64,000 nt of DNA from an uncultured Desulfobacter sp. Lineage in GTDB: Bacteria > Desulfobacterota > Desulfobacteria > Desulfobacterales > Desulfobacteraceae. The stretch covers positions 3,002,501 through 3,066,500 of the forward strand of contig NZ_OY761445.1 in assembly GCF_963664415.1 (NCBI RefSeq). Reading direction: 5' to 3'. Positions within the stretch are counted from its first letter, which is position 1; each line of letters starts with the position of its first letter. Position numbers and translations under genes: made by a program. The notes under the pieces were generated by a model. The model ran no database searches and was not told the origin of the DNA. It worked only from the letters and a program-made list of their open reading frames with translations. This document shows, piece by piece, positions 36,502 to 45,036 of the stretch.

Positions 36502-37461
36502 ATGAAGTACCTGTTCATCCCGGCCCTGGCTGCAGGTTTCACAATCCTGTTATTCTGGGGGAACTGTCCAGCGAACGCGACCCGTCACCCGACACCTATA
36601 CAATATAAAAAGGCGGCCCCTTGCGGGCAGCTCACATCCCCTCAATTATCAGAGATCTCCGGCCTTGCAGTGTCCCGAAAAACACCCGGGCTGTTGTGGA
36701 CAATCAATGACAGTGGCAATCCGCCTAAAATTTACGGCCTTTCCACTAAAGGGGTTTTGCTTAAAACATATAAAATTAAGGGGGCAATCAACTGGGACTG
36801 GGAAGACATTTCCGGATTTCGTTACAAGGGAAAAGATTTCCTTGTCATTGCGGATGTGGGAGACAATTGGTCAAACCGCCCCTTTAATACGCTTTATTTT
36901 GTGAAAGAGCCAGCACCTGACAGCCAAAGCGGAGTGCTTCCACTTCAATGGCAAATGAATTTCAGGTATGAAAACAGACCTCAAGATTGTGAAGCCGTGG
37001 CAGTTGATGCGGCAAACCAAAAAATTTACCTGCTGAGCAAACGTACCACCGAACCTGTTCTATATGAACTCCCCCTGGACATTCCCTGTAAAAAATCTAT
37101 GTATACGGCCAGAGCTGTGGCTAAAATCAGAAACATTCCCAGGCCCACCCCGGAAGACCAAAGAAAAGCCTATGGAAAATTTCGCTCCCTGCCTACGGCC
37201 ATGGATATCAGTGCCGACGGAAACACCCTTTACATTCTTACCTACAAGAACGCCTATGTATATTCCCGCACCCCGGACCAGGCATGGGATATGGTGTTTT
37301 CAACGTCACCCCTGCAGATCTCCTTGCCGGCCCCGTCCAAGACCATGGTCCAACGAGAGGCATTGGGGCTTGACCACACCAGTGGAAAGATATTCATTAC
37401 ATCGGAAAAAGTCATGTCCCCCATCTATGTGGTTGCGCCCATGTCACCGCCGGCACAATGA
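36502..37461 (+). CDS. secreted beta-propeller-like protein, unknown function
   Basis: A 319-residue protein with a signal peptide (MKYLFIPALAAGFTILLFWG, cleavage near ANA-TR). The repeated strands are of propeller type: ISGLAVSRKTPGLLWTINDS, WDWEDISGFRYKGKDFLVIA, DCEAVAVDAANQKIYLLSKR and TAMDISADGNTLYILTYKNA. It resembles SdiA-regulated or esterase-like propellers of the periplasm. It begins 14 bases after the chelatase stop with AAGGAAG before the ATG, so it is probably co-transcribed. No catalytic site is recognised. Confidence 0.8.
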   Translation: MKYLFIPALAAGFTILLFWGNCPANATRHPTPIQYKKAAPCGQLTSPQLSEISGLAVSRKTPGLLWTINDSGNPPKIYGLSTKGVLLKTYKIKGAINWDWEDISGFRYKGKDFLVIADVGDNWSNRPFNTLYFVKEPAPDSQSGVLPLQWQMNFRYENRPQDCEAVAVDAANQKIYLLSKRTTEPVLYELPLDIPCKKSMYTARAVAKIRNIPRPTPEDQRKAYGKFRSLPTAMDISADGNTLYILTYKNAYVYSRTPDQAWDMVFSTSPLQISLPAPSKTMVQREALGLDHTSGKIFITSEKVMSPIYVVAPMSPPAQ

Positions 37462-37492
37462 TCTGACGAACAATAAACGGTTTTAGACCTTA

Positions 37493-37520
37493 AAGGCCTT
37501 GATTTCACCGCCGAGGCCTT
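37493..37520 (+). terminator. probable intrinsic terminator after the propeller gene
   Basis: AAGGCCT (37493-37499) pairs with AGGCCTT (37514-37520) around a 14-base loop. A GGTTTTGGTTTG run follows. It lies 32 bases after the stop codon. The T-run is interrupted, so it is only a fair match. Confidence 0.5.
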
Positions 37521-37622
37521 GGTTTTGGTTTGCCTCCTGGTGGTTTGGGTCTATGGGGCGACCCCCCGGGTTTTCCAGGCGGCGTGGGCTTAACCGATGG
37601 TGGTGGACAGTGATGATGATGG

Positions 37623-37901
37623 TCATGGTGATAATGCCCCCCAGGAAGTACCGTAGGTATAGGTGACGCCATAATATGTTGACGTTGTGCAGCCCAATTC
37701 TTTTACTTTGGCTGTCATCGAACCGATATCCTTGACCGCCACATAGGGAACCCATTCCGATTCAACATCCTCCCATGGAATGTTTACAATGCCGCCCCGT
37801 CTTAAACCATCCCTCATCAACACAGTATAGGCAACTGTTTCCGTAAGCGGTATGGTTTCCGTTTCATATTGAACGAGTTGTTTATAAAAAAGGACTGCCA
37901 A
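37623..37901 (-). pseudogene. fragment of a VOC (glyoxalase-like) family gene
   Basis: The frame reads GGIVNIPWEDVESEWVPYVAVKDIGSMTAKVKELG, given here as the blocks GGIVNIPWEDV, WVPYVAVKDI and AKVKELG. This is the central strand-helix unit of vicinal-oxygen-chelate proteins. The N-terminal half of the fold and the final metal-ligand strand are missing. The downstream part drifts into low-complexity sequence. No ribosome-binding site is evident. It is probably a gene remnant. Confidence 0.5.
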
Positions 37902-38092
37902 GAGGCAAAAATTGCAGAAAAATTCTTTCGTTTTTTTATGTTAGCCACCGTAAATCAGGGGTGTTGGAGTGTCAAGAAGAAATAGCGGAACGTTTCGAAA
38001 GCGGGGACACAACATATTAATTTTCTAAATTGATTTCCCTTTTCCAAGGTGTTATGTGTTACAAACAAATTTGAATCATAGAGAGGGATAAA

Positions 38093-38800
38093 ATGACAGA
38101 TTCGCTGGTGCTGCTGGCCCTGCTCATCGGCTTGGAACTGGTTCTTGGCATAGATAATATTTTAGTCATATCCATCCTGGTCTCAAAAATTGAAAAGGCG
38201 AAACGAGATTTTGCCAGAGTCATAGGCCTTTCCCTGGCCATGATCGTACGAATCATCATGCTTTTTATACTGCTGAAACTGGCGAGCCTGACCAATCCGG
38301 TTATTTCAAAGTTTTCTATTCGAGATCTCATTTTAATGGCCGGGGGCATGTTTTTGCTTTGGAAAGCGGTATCTGAAATTCATCACACCATTGAACAGGA
38401 AGAAGAATATGACAACAATTCAGGGGGCTCTGCTGTTTTAACCGCGGCCATTTCTCAGATCGTTCTGCTTGACATTGTCTTTTCCATAGATTCAGTGATC
38501 ACTGCCATAGGTCTTACTGACAAAATATGGGTGATCATCACCGCTGTGATTGCCTCTTTTGCCGTACTCCTGTTCTTTGCAAAACCGGTGGGAGAGTTCA
38601 TCCTCAAGCGTCCATCGATTAAAATCCTGGCACTCTCTTTTCTGATCACCATCGGCATCACCATTTTCATGGAAGGGATGCACAAGCATGTTCCCAAGGC
38701 CTATATTTATCTGCCCATGGGATTTGCGCTTTTTGTAGAAGCGCTGCAACTCAGGTATGAACATAACAAGGCCAAAAAGAAAAAAATTTACACCCCGTAA
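38093..38800 (+). CDS. TerC-family integral membrane protein
   Basis: A 235-residue protein with seven or more transmembrane helices. It carries the TerC/YjbE signatures LIGLELVLGIDNILVISI (about 11-28) and ISQIVLLDIVFSIDSVITAI (about 121-140), with the paired Asp residues in the membrane. Members export or handle metal ions such as manganese or are linked to tellurite resistance. GAGAGGG precedes the ATG. No yybP-ykoY riboswitch pattern is visible in the 190 bases before it. It converges with the SLC13 transporter gene, 19 bases apart. Confidence 0.9.
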   Translation: MTDSLVLLALLIGLELVLGIDNILVISILVSKIEKAKRDFARVIGLSLAMIVRIIMLFILLKLASLTNPVISKFSIRDLILMAGGMFLLWKAVSEIHHTIEQEEEYDNNSGGSAVLTAAISQIVLLDIVFSIDSVITAIGLTDKIWVIITAVIASFAVLLFFAKPVGEFILKRPSIKILALSFLITIGITIFMEGMHKHVPKAYIYLPMGFALFVEALQLRYEHNKAKKKKIYTP

Positions 38801-38819
38801 CACTTGCAAACGCCCGGCA

Positions 38820-40601
38820 TTAAAAAGGCCAGAAAACAGGTATAAAAAAACCGGCCAAAACCACGACCATTATGTTCAACGGCAAGCCCAGCTTGATAAA
38901 ATCTGAAAATTTGTATCCCCCGGGACCATATACCAAAAGATTTGTCTGGTATCCAATGGGGCTCGCATAGCAGGCACTTGCACCAAAACAGATGCCAATG
39001 ATAAATGGCCGGGTATCAACGCCAAGGGAAACTGCCGTAGATATGGCTATGGGAAGCAGGAGCACAGCGGTTGCATTATTGCTTAGAATATGGCTGCAGA
39101 CACTGGTCAAAAAAATGATGGCGAAAAGAATCATATGCGGCCCCATGCCGCTGAACATATTTAAAAATGCCTCGGCATAGAGCTGGGTTGCACCGGTTTT
39201 CTGCATGGCCAGACCCAAAGCCAATGTCCCGACAATCAGGAGAAGCACTTCAGCCTGAAGAGACCTGTAGGCGTCTTTCAAACTCAGGCAATGGGTAATT
39301 GTCATCAAAAAGACACCGGCAAGGGCACAAATCATGATGTCGCTGAGCCCTAAAGTAGCTGCCAGCACGACTGCGGCAAAAATTCCGGAAGCAATGCCAG
39401 CCTTTTGTTTGTCGATGATTGTGTGGTGAATATCCTCAATAATCACAAAGTCTGAACTTCTTCTGATTTTATCCAACTTGTTCCTGGGGCACTGTACCAG
39501 GATAATATCTCCGATCTTAAGTTTCACTTTTTGTATTTTTCGATAAGAAAAATAACTCAAGCGGCTTCGTATTGCGATAATGCGGATATCGGAGTCGTAT
39601 TGCAATTCTGCAGATATTAAAGGTTCTCTTAGAAGGGATGAAACCGGGGGAATAATGAGTTCTACAATGAGATCGTCTTCGGGTTTCCCGCCAAAGGTGA
39701 GATTTTTATCACCATGAATTAATGACAAGGTTTTACTCTGCAGACAGGAAATTAAATCCTGTGCCGCCCCCTTTACCAGAAGAATATCATCAGGAATTAT
39801 AGTTATATTCTGTCTGGATGGATCAAAAATGCTCCCGTTTCTGAAAATTTCAATCACATCCAGGCCTAAATTTTCGTCAGCATACCGAATAATGTCCCTT
39901 CTCCCAACCAATGGACTTTCTTTAGTCGCGATCAGTTCTGCAATATATTTATTCTCCTTGTCCTCATCCAGCTCGCATACGGGTCCGATCCGGCCGGGCA
40001 TCAACTTGGGTGCAACAACAAATAAAAAAAGGATGCCTATCAAAGCGATGGGTACGCCAAGGCGGCCAAGTTCAAACATAGAGAGTTGATCATAACCTTC
40101 AAGGTGAGCAAGATCGCTTACAATGATATTGGTTGACGTGCCGATAAGTGTGGATGTACCCGCCAGAATCGACACATAGGACAATGGAATAAGAAGCTTG
40201 GACGGAGAAAAATCGCATTCACAGCTCATTGCCATGACAATGGGAATAAAAAGCACCACAACCGGTGTATTATTGATGAACGCAGACAACACAGCAACGG
40301 CCACAAGAATAATAATAAAGGCAAATTGCCGCTTACCTTTGGAAAATTTTAAAACCAGTTCGGTGAGAAAATCGACTGCGCCGGTGCGAATAAGTCCGCG
40401 GCTCAGCAGAAACATGGCTGCCACCGTGATTACCGCTGGATTCGCAAACCCTTTCACAGCCTGCGCGGGCGTGAGGATGCCGGTCAGTGCAAGCAGAACC
40501 ATGATACCGATTGCAGTTTTATCAACCGAGATCTTTTCAGAAACCAGAAGAACAAGGGTCAGGATCAGTATGAGCGAAACCACAAGAATCTGGACAGTCA
40601 T
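38820..40601 (-). CDS. SLC13-family transporter with two TrkA_C domains
   Basis: A 593-residue transporter. The N-terminal half of the membrane domain has FANPAVITVAAMFLLSRGLI and LSAFINNTPVVVLFIPIVMA, followed by the SILAGTSTLIGTSTNIIVSD re-entrant motif. A central soluble part (about 205-390) holds two RCK_C/TrkA_C domains, then the C-terminal membrane half has SNNATAVLLLPIAISTAVSL. This layout is found in sulfate, phosphate and dicarboxylate carriers of the DASS group. In a sulfate reducer an anion such as sulfate is a reasonable guess, but the sequence does not prove it. Confidence 0.9.
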   Translation of the reverse strand: MTVQILVVSLILILTLVLLVSEKISVDKTAIGIMVLLALTGILTPAQAVKGFANPAVITVAAMFLLSRGLIRTGAVDFLTELVLKFSKGKRQFAFIIILVAVAVLSAFINNTPVVVLFIPIVMAMSCECDFSPSKLLIPLSYVSILAGTSTLIGTSTNIIVSDLAHLEGYDQLSMFELGRLGVPIALIGILFLFVVAPKLMPGRIGPVCELDEDKENKYIAELIATKESPLVGRRDIIRYADENLGLDVIEIFRNGSIFDPSRQNITIIPDDILLVKGAAQDLISCLQSKTLSLIHGDKNLTFGGKPEDDLIVELIIPPVSSLLREPLISAELQYDSDIRIIAIRSRLSYFSYRKIQKVKLKIGDIILVQCPRNKLDKIRRSSDFVIIEDIHHTIIDKQKAGIASGIFAAVVLAATLGLSDIMICALAGVFLMTITHCLSLKDAYRSLQAEVLLLIVGTLALGLAMQKTGATQLYAEAFLNMFSGMGPHMILFAIIFLTSVCSHILSNNATAVLLLPIAISTAVSLGVDTRPFIIGICFGASACYASPIGYQTNLLVYGPGGYKFSDFIKLGLPLNIMVVVLAGFFIPVFWPF

Positions 40602-40674
40602 TATGAATCACGCTTTCTTTGTTTACACCCCGACACGACAAAGACTTTTCAACAGTGCCGGGGTGAATTTACGT

Positions 40675-40860
40675 TCAGGTTAATAACAACTGACACTCGG
40701 CATCCGCCGAATCCGATTTGCATGGACAATATAAATCAACAAGCCCTTTATGCCAGGCACGGCTTTCATTCATCGGGAGCGCTGGACAAATATCGGTGTC
40801 CTCGGATACCTCCCGGGGAATAAAAATATTCCACCATCTATTCTCAATATCAGATATCAT
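40675..40860 (-). CDS. 61-residue Cys-containing small protein
   Basis: GGAGG stands 6 bases before the ATG at 40860, one of the best ribosome-binding sites in the window. The protein (MISDIENRWWNIFIPREVSE onward) has a central NESRAWHKGLVDLYCPC and ends CQLLLT. The CPC motif and a third Cys could bind metal. It has no signal peptide or membrane helix. It lies 73 bases upstream of the SLC13 transporter on the same strand. I do not recognise a family. Confidence 0.6.
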   Translation of the reverse strand: MISDIENRWWNIFIPREVSEDTDICPALPMNESRAWHKGLVDLYCPCKSDSADAECQLLLT

Positions 40861-41062
40861 TATACACCTCCGTGTATCAAGATTTCATTTTTTGATTCAG
40901 ACAAATGACATCTCTGCCTTAGCCATATAAGTTAGTCCCTAAAACAATTATTTCAATACTGAGAACAAAACTTCAGCCCAGATTCTACGTTCCGGCTGAT
41001 AAGAAAGGATGGATTGCTCAACTTCTACCGGTGGCAATCCTGTCAAAAGAACGATATGTTGA

Positions 41063-41164
41063 ATTCAGGGACTCGGAATACGTAAATGCCACAGATTTTT
41101 CACCAAGGATTGGAAAAAAAGACAAGCACATTTTTTTGGAGGTATTGTTTCCGAGTCCCTGAAT
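41063..41164. repeat. 102-base element bounded by a perfect 16-base inverted repeat
   Basis: ATTCAGGGACTCGGAA at 41063-41078 is the exact reverse complement of TTCCGAGTCCCTGAAT at 41149-41164. The 70 bases between are AT-rich and non-coding. A family B repeat begins 21 bases later, so the two may form one composite insertion. No direct target duplication is obvious. Confidence 0.7.
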
Positions 41165-41184
41165 ATTCACCGAAATGTTATTTC

Positions 41185-41330
41185 CGGCCTGACCGAAAAC
41201 CGTGATTGGACGAAAAGTTGCCCAGATGCAAGGCGCATAAAGATTTGAAACAGAAGCAACCTCACGGTTGTGAAGTATCAAGTCTTTATGCGGCGCCGCA
41301 GATGGGTGACTTTTCGTTCACTCACTATTT
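41185..41330 (+). repeat. family B long-hairpin repeat, copy 1
   Basis: The left arm GACGAAAAGTTGCCCAGATG, then GGCGCATAAAGATTTGA, is an imperfect inverted copy of the right arm, which reads AACGAAAAGTCACCCATCTG, then CGCATAAAGACTTGA, on the other strand. The tip of the hairpin is CAACC-TCAC-GGTTG. The outer left flank CCGAAAACCGTGATT is also shared with copy 2 at 44900. The right end overlaps the stop codon of the CGGC-domain gene by two bases. Confidence 0.75.
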
Positions 41331-41694
41331 AAGCAAAAATATTGTCCGGTTTATAAGGATGCGTCCCTTCAATGACGTCAACCCCGGATTTTGCCTTTAT
41401 TTTTTTAATGATTGTATCTTTATGGGGACAGTGATCAGTGATACAGGGGGCAATATGCACCTTAGTTACTTTTTCGTCCATGGGTTTGTTCCACAAGCTG
41501 ACCTGAGCCAACCGGGTGACAATCGTTGCCCCGGGGCAGTCACCACAGTTGACCAGTCCTATTATCTCTGCGTCAGTGTCCTTGTAAGCCGCAAATTCGC
41601 CATCTCTGCGGTTGAATCCCACCAGACATCTGCTGCACGCGATACAAACATCATCCATCATTTTCTTGCAACCAACAATTAATACTTTTTCCAT
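41329..41694 (-). CDS. CGGC-domain protein, probable metal binding
   Basis: A 121-residue protein. The ATG at 41694 is chosen over an in-frame start at 41751 because AGGAGA stands just before it. It opens MEKVLIVGCKKMMDDVCIAC with further Cys in SRCLVGF. The family motif appears as GLVNCGDCPGATIV (about 55), and a last Cys/His cluster follows as HIAPCITDHCPHKD. CGGC proteins are small, mostly anaerobic, putatively zinc-binding proteins of unknown function. Family B repeat copy 1 begins right at its 3' end. Confidence 0.85.
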   Translation of the reverse strand: MEKVLIVGCKKMMDDVCIACSRCLVGFNRRDGEFAAYKDTDAEIIGLVNCGDCPGATIVTRLAQVSLWNKPMDEKVTKVHIAPCITDHCPHKDTIIKKIKAKSGVDVIEGTHPYKPDNIFA

Positions 41695-41939
41695 TCTCTC
41701 TTCTCCTATACTGCTGGGTTTAAAATTTTGATCAACCACACAGAACAACACTTAAAGCAATGCGCGTGCCACATCGATAGGTAACAGCAGAACAGACAGA
41801 ATTAATTCATATTTTCAATAAATTATATATTCACCGAAAAGGCCGCATTTCCCTGAAACAAAAAAGTTATCATCACCCAGGCCCGCTAAGTCGCAAAAGT
41901 GCAACCCCCTTTTTTGATTTCCACAACCGACCAACGCTG

Positions 41940-41976
41940 TAATCAGCAAAATTTACGGTTTTCGGTCGGGCACTAT
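41940..41976 (-). repeat. family B repeat, end fragment
   Basis: Read on the minus strand the sequence is AAATAGTGCCCGACCGAAAA then CCGTAAA. It matches the outer end of copy 2 (TAGTGGCCGAACGAAAA then TCCGTG) and the left flank of copy 1 (GACCGAAAACCGTG). The rest of the element is not recognisable beyond it. As at copy 2, the TAG of this end serves as the stop codon of the adjacent gene (the lipoprotein at 41973). Confidence 0.5.
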
Positions 41977-42554
41977 TTCAATGTGGAAATGGGAATGGAT
42001 ATAATGGGCAGTGCTAACTTGTCCGTTCGTATAATAGAACGAATACGATCCCCCCTAGATACTTTTCCAACATCGGCTTGAGTTATGTAATAATAAAGTT
42101 CTGATACGCCATGGTACATGTCCAGGGAAATCAAGTCTATACTAACGGAGCCCACACCTGGAAGTATGAGTTCGGGGGTGCTGAATCCCAAACTGTCCTG
42201 ATCCGTCCCCAGTGCCGTAAAAAAGAAATCATAAATCACATCCGCCGATTCCGGTGAGTCAACTATCGTACAACCGTACTTTTGCATGAATTCCATTTCA
42301 ATACGTTTCAAAGCGTATGCCAGTGGTGTGTTGTTTTCCAGGAAATGACATTCCACATAAATCTTTCGCTCTTTGAACGGCATGAAATCATCTTCCGGCA
42401 ATTTAGAAACCAGTTGATCCAGGCTGTGGGTGACAAGCCGCTGCTCTGTTGCGCCAAAGTATTTATCATGGACCCCGCGTGTAGAACAGGATGAAAGAAC
42501 GAAAAGAACAGCCAATAAAACCAGACCAGCCGGGATTGTTTTTTTATTCATCAA
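41973..42554 (-). CDS. lipoprotein of unknown function
   Basis: A 193-residue lipoprotein with signal peptide (TIPAGLVLLAVLFVLSSC) and lipobox LSSC at about residue 23. The mature part has IYVECHFLENNTPLAYALKR, a strand-helix unit, and DVIYDFFFTALGTDQDSLGF. The C-terminus is beta-rich (ALPIISIPISTLK). It resembles small outer-membrane lipoproteins without an assigned role. Its TAG stop lies inside the terminal sequence of a family B repeat fragment, so the very end may be repeat-derived. Confidence 0.75.
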   Translation of the reverse strand: MMNKKTIPAGLVLLAVLFVLSSCSTRGVHDKYFGATEQRLVTHSLDQLVSKLPEDDFMPFKERKIYVECHFLENNTPLAYALKRIEMEFMQKYGCTIVDSPESADVIYDFFFTALGTDQDSLGFSTPELILPGVGSVSIDLISLDMYHGVSELYYYITQADVGKVSRGDRIRSIIRTDKLALPIISIPISTLK

Positions 42555-42647
42555 TTAAATACTCCATAAAATTGCAATGTATAATTCCATCTATCCAACC
42601 ATCATTCTAATTTATCTGCATGCTCGGCAATCCGTAGGATTTTTCGA

Positions 42648-43019
42648 TCATTTCCCGAACTTTTTTTTACTGTTAACACACAACGCCCAAATTGTAGGAA
42701 TCGTCGCACCACAAATTACACCGGCAGAATTTGCAAACAGATCCATCCACTCTCCATACCGGTTTACAAACGGTTGAATAAGCTCAATGGCACCGCTGTA
42801 TAAAATAAAAAACAGACCCAAGAGGATCCAGTTAGCGGGCTTACGAAGCGCTGTAGGTAGCATGAGCAGCGCATAAGCAATAAAGTGATGTGTTTTATCT
42901 GTGCCGGGAGCTGCAGGTAACGCATCCATTGGAAAAAGAGAAAGAGCCGTAATTATTGTTAAGATAACCAGGGTTAAGGCTTTCCACCGTTTTTTTATTT
43001 CATCTATAAGGCAGTTCAT
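42648..43019 (-). CDS. VanZ-family membrane protein
   Basis: A 123-residue protein with four predicted transmembrane helices. The VanZ-like marks are GTDKTHHFIAYALLMLPTAL (about 38-57) and GAIELIQPFVNRYGEWMDLF (about 76-95), with DKxxHF and E-x-x-Q in the membrane. The family is named for teicoplanin resistance, but most members have unknown roles in the envelope. It follows the lipoprotein gene in genome order; each may have its own promoter. Confidence 0.85.
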   Translation of the reverse strand: MNCLIDEIKKRWKALTLVILTIITALSLFPMDALPAAPGTDKTHHFIAYALLMLPTALRKPANWILLGLFFILYSGAIELIQPFVNRYGEWMDLFANSAGVICGATIPTIWALCVNSKKKFGK

Positions 43020-43151
43020 TTGAATTTATTTTATGTAAAAGCACGAACAAATTACTTAATTACTCTCATATTTTGTTGTGGATTAAGCCTGGGTGGTGAT
43101 AAAAGCAGGTCGACCCATGCCCGTCATTAACTATCAAAAAATTTTCTACTT

Positions 43152-43682
43152 TTAAATTTGGGCAATTATCTCTTTCAATACCTGCAAGGATTTCGAATTT
43201 TTCTTCTGCCCGGTTATATCTTTGTTGGCATTTCTGATCAGCTGTCTTAAACGCTGGCGATCCATGTCAGGGTCGGCTGACAGGATGGTTTCCATAAGGT
43301 CATCATCCCAGGCCAGCAGCTTGTCCAACAGCGCCTGGATGTTTTTATCTGTTTGTGGATCAATTTCGGGTTTAGGGCTGTAAAGACCGGTGGGCGCAGC
43401 TTTTAGCTGTTCAAGTGCAGCCAGAATGGGTTCCGGATCCACCTGCCTCATCAGAGTGCCGATGTACTGTCTGTGGCGCCGTGCCGCCACATTGGCGGTG
43501 ATCGATTTTGCCTCGACCAGGGCCTTAAACAAGTCAGGATCAAGGTTCAGCTGTTCAAGCTGATTGACCGCAAGCAGGCTTAATTCCTCGCCAAGCTTCT
43601 GAAGGTTCTCGGCCATCTTTTTTTTCTTTGTCTTGCTAAGGGACTGAGGCTCATCGGGTGTGTTATCTGGGGGTAACGTCAT
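43152..43682 (-). CDS. DarP/YjgA (DUF615) ribosome-maturation factor
   Basis: A 176-residue highly charged protein. The DUF615 core is LQKLGEELSLLAVNQLEQLN (about 28-47) and ITANVAARRHRQYIGTLMRQ (about 63-82). DarP of Escherichia coli binds late 50S precursors and promotes peptidyl-transferase-centre maturation. The 3' end is followed by an AT-rich gap. It starts 12 bases after the exonuclease stop, so the two are probably co-transcribed. Confidence 0.88.
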   Translation of the reverse strand: MTLPPDNTPDEPQSLSKTKKKKMAENLQKLGEELSLLAVNQLEQLNLDPDLFKALVEAKSITANVAARRHRQYIGTLMRQVDPEPILAALEQLKAAPTGLYSPKPEIDPQTDKNIQALLDKLLAWDDDLMETILSADPDMDRQRLRQLIRNANKDITGQKKNSKSLQVLKEIIAQI

Positions 43683-43694
43683 TGGTATAGTTTT

Positions 43695-44234
43695 TTATTG
43701 TAAAGTGGTTTGCAGGTTCTGTTGTGTTTTCATTCGGGTGCGATAAAATGTTTCCTGTATTATCAAGGCATCTGAACAGGCTCTGTGCCGGGTCAGCCCC
43801 ATGGCGGAAACAATGCTGTTTTTAGTGGTGTGCCAGATTTCCATCTGGGGTCCAGTCAGTATGCATTCCAATGGACTGATGCTGAAGGTCTGGCGGATAC
43901 CGGCCTCGGAAAAAAGCCGGGTCACCCAAGGTTTATCCGTCACCCATCCATCCGAATAAACGGTCAGACCGTTCAAAATACGGTTTAATTCCTGGGCCAC
44001 ATGATCCAGAGGGTTACCGTATTTCATCAAAGTTTCCCGGGAAATATGATGAGTATTTTGGGCTGCCATGTCCCAATGGGTCCAATGGTCCGCCGGGGCA
44101 ATCAGACTGCAGTACCTGTTCCTCTTTTCAAGAACAAATCCGATTTCAATGGGATAAGATTCACAGCCAAAGCCCGAAGCTTCCACATCCAAGATATAGG
44201 GTCTGAACGGCTTGATATTTTTCTTTTTTTTCAT
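43695..44234 (-). CDS. DnaQ-like 3'-5' exonuclease-fold protein
   Basis: A 179-residue protein with the RNase H-like exonuclease fold. The first acidic motif is YILDVEASG (about 13-21), with the D-x-E pair. A middle motif contains YSDGWVTDKPWVTRLF, and the last motif is HRACSDALI (about 154), the H-x4-D type. It may degrade DNA or RNA ends; the true substrate is unknown. The gene lies upstream of darP on the same strand. Confidence 0.8.
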   Translation of the reverse strand: MKKKKNIKPFRPYILDVEASGFGCESYPIEIGFVLEKRNRYCSLIAPADHWTHWDMAAQNTHHISRETLMKYGNPLDHVAQELNRILNGLTVYSDGWVTDKPWVTRLFSEAGIRQTFSISPLECILTGPQMEIWHTTKNSIVSAMGLTRHRACSDALIIQETFYRTRMKTQQNLQTTLQ

Positions 44235-44487
44235 GGGACAAAAATCGCAACATGCTAAGGATTATTGTCTATTTCTACGCTTTTCTGAGTAAAAAGGCAA
44301 ATCCTTTTACCTGTCTTGACATTTCAGGAACTCAAAAAACTGTTATGCTTGAATTTTAAAAACTCTATTACTGTTCTTAGTTTTTTCTCCCTGATATACC
44401 ATCAATCACAAACCGGGGTACCCCACCTGTTCATGGCGTGGTTAGGCGATTGCCGGAACATTGCAATATTAAAAAAGGAGGCAGGAA

Positions 44488-44890
44488 ATGACCTGTGACC
44501 ATGAACAAATAAGTGTAGCCAATGCAATGGTTGCCAGAAAAATTTTAAAGAATCACCTTTTGCCCTCGCCTCTGCGCCGGTATCCAAGCATAGACGGTAT
44601 TGTTGGCGCAAGGGTTTATGTAAAACATGAAAACCAGAACCCAACCGGTACCTTTAAAATCCGGGGAGGCATCAACCTGCTGCACAACCTGACAGCAAAA
44701 GGCATCAATGGTAAAATTACCTATTCAACCGGCAACAACGGAACCTCGGTGGCCACAAGCGCCCGAATGTTTAATCAGAAATCAATTGAAAGGCAAAACC
44801 ATGGCAATCCAAATGAGCGGCGCAAATGCATCAGCCCATGAAGTGCGCAAAGCCATGGATATGCCCTGTTTTGAAACCGGGGAAATATAG
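44488..44890 (+). pseudogene. internally deleted threonine/serine dehydratase gene
   Basis: The start is intact: GGAGG lies before the ATG, then about 95 codons match PLP-dependent threonine dehydratases (VYVKHENQNPTGTFKIRGG with the PLP Lys, and YSTGNNGTSVATSARMF). Translation then goes out of frame near 44775. In the +1 frame about 35 C-terminal codons follow (LKGKTMAIQMSGANASAHEV), the normal end of the family. About 180-200 codons of the middle are gone. The relic ends 10 bases before family B repeat copy 2. Confidence 0.85.
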
Positions 44891-44899
44891 ATTGTGTTT

Positions 44900-45036
44900 G
44901 AAGGAAAAGTCACCCACCTGAGGCGTTGCTGCACAAAGCGGCAATCCTCAGGTACTATAGTACGCTCCGGTTCCAGCTTTGTTTGCGCCTTGCATCTGGG
45001 CAACTTTTCGTCCAAACACGGATTTTCGTTCGGCCA
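44900..45036 (-). repeat. family B long-hairpin repeat, copy 2
   Basis: On the minus strand it reads AGTGGCCGAACGAAAA, TCCGTGTTTGGACGAAAAGT, then TGCCCAGATGCAAGGCGCA, nearly identical to the left part of copy 1. The other end has AAAGTCACCCACCTGAGGCG read on the plus strand, the inverted arm. The central part differs between copies. It fills the gap between the dehydratase relic and the thiolase stop codon, and the outer end contributes to that TAG. Confidence 0.75.

Noticed and set aside
41206..41682. Plus-strand frame across the CGGC gene, and its look-alike at 44782-45015 on the minus strand
   Set aside because: Both begin MDEKLPRCKA because they read the shared arm of family B repeats; the first then runs antisense to a real gene.
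44316..44349. TTGACA followed by TGTTAT/TATGCT before the dehydratase relic
   Set aside because: The spacing (19-22 bases) is too long for a sound sigma-70 promoter call.
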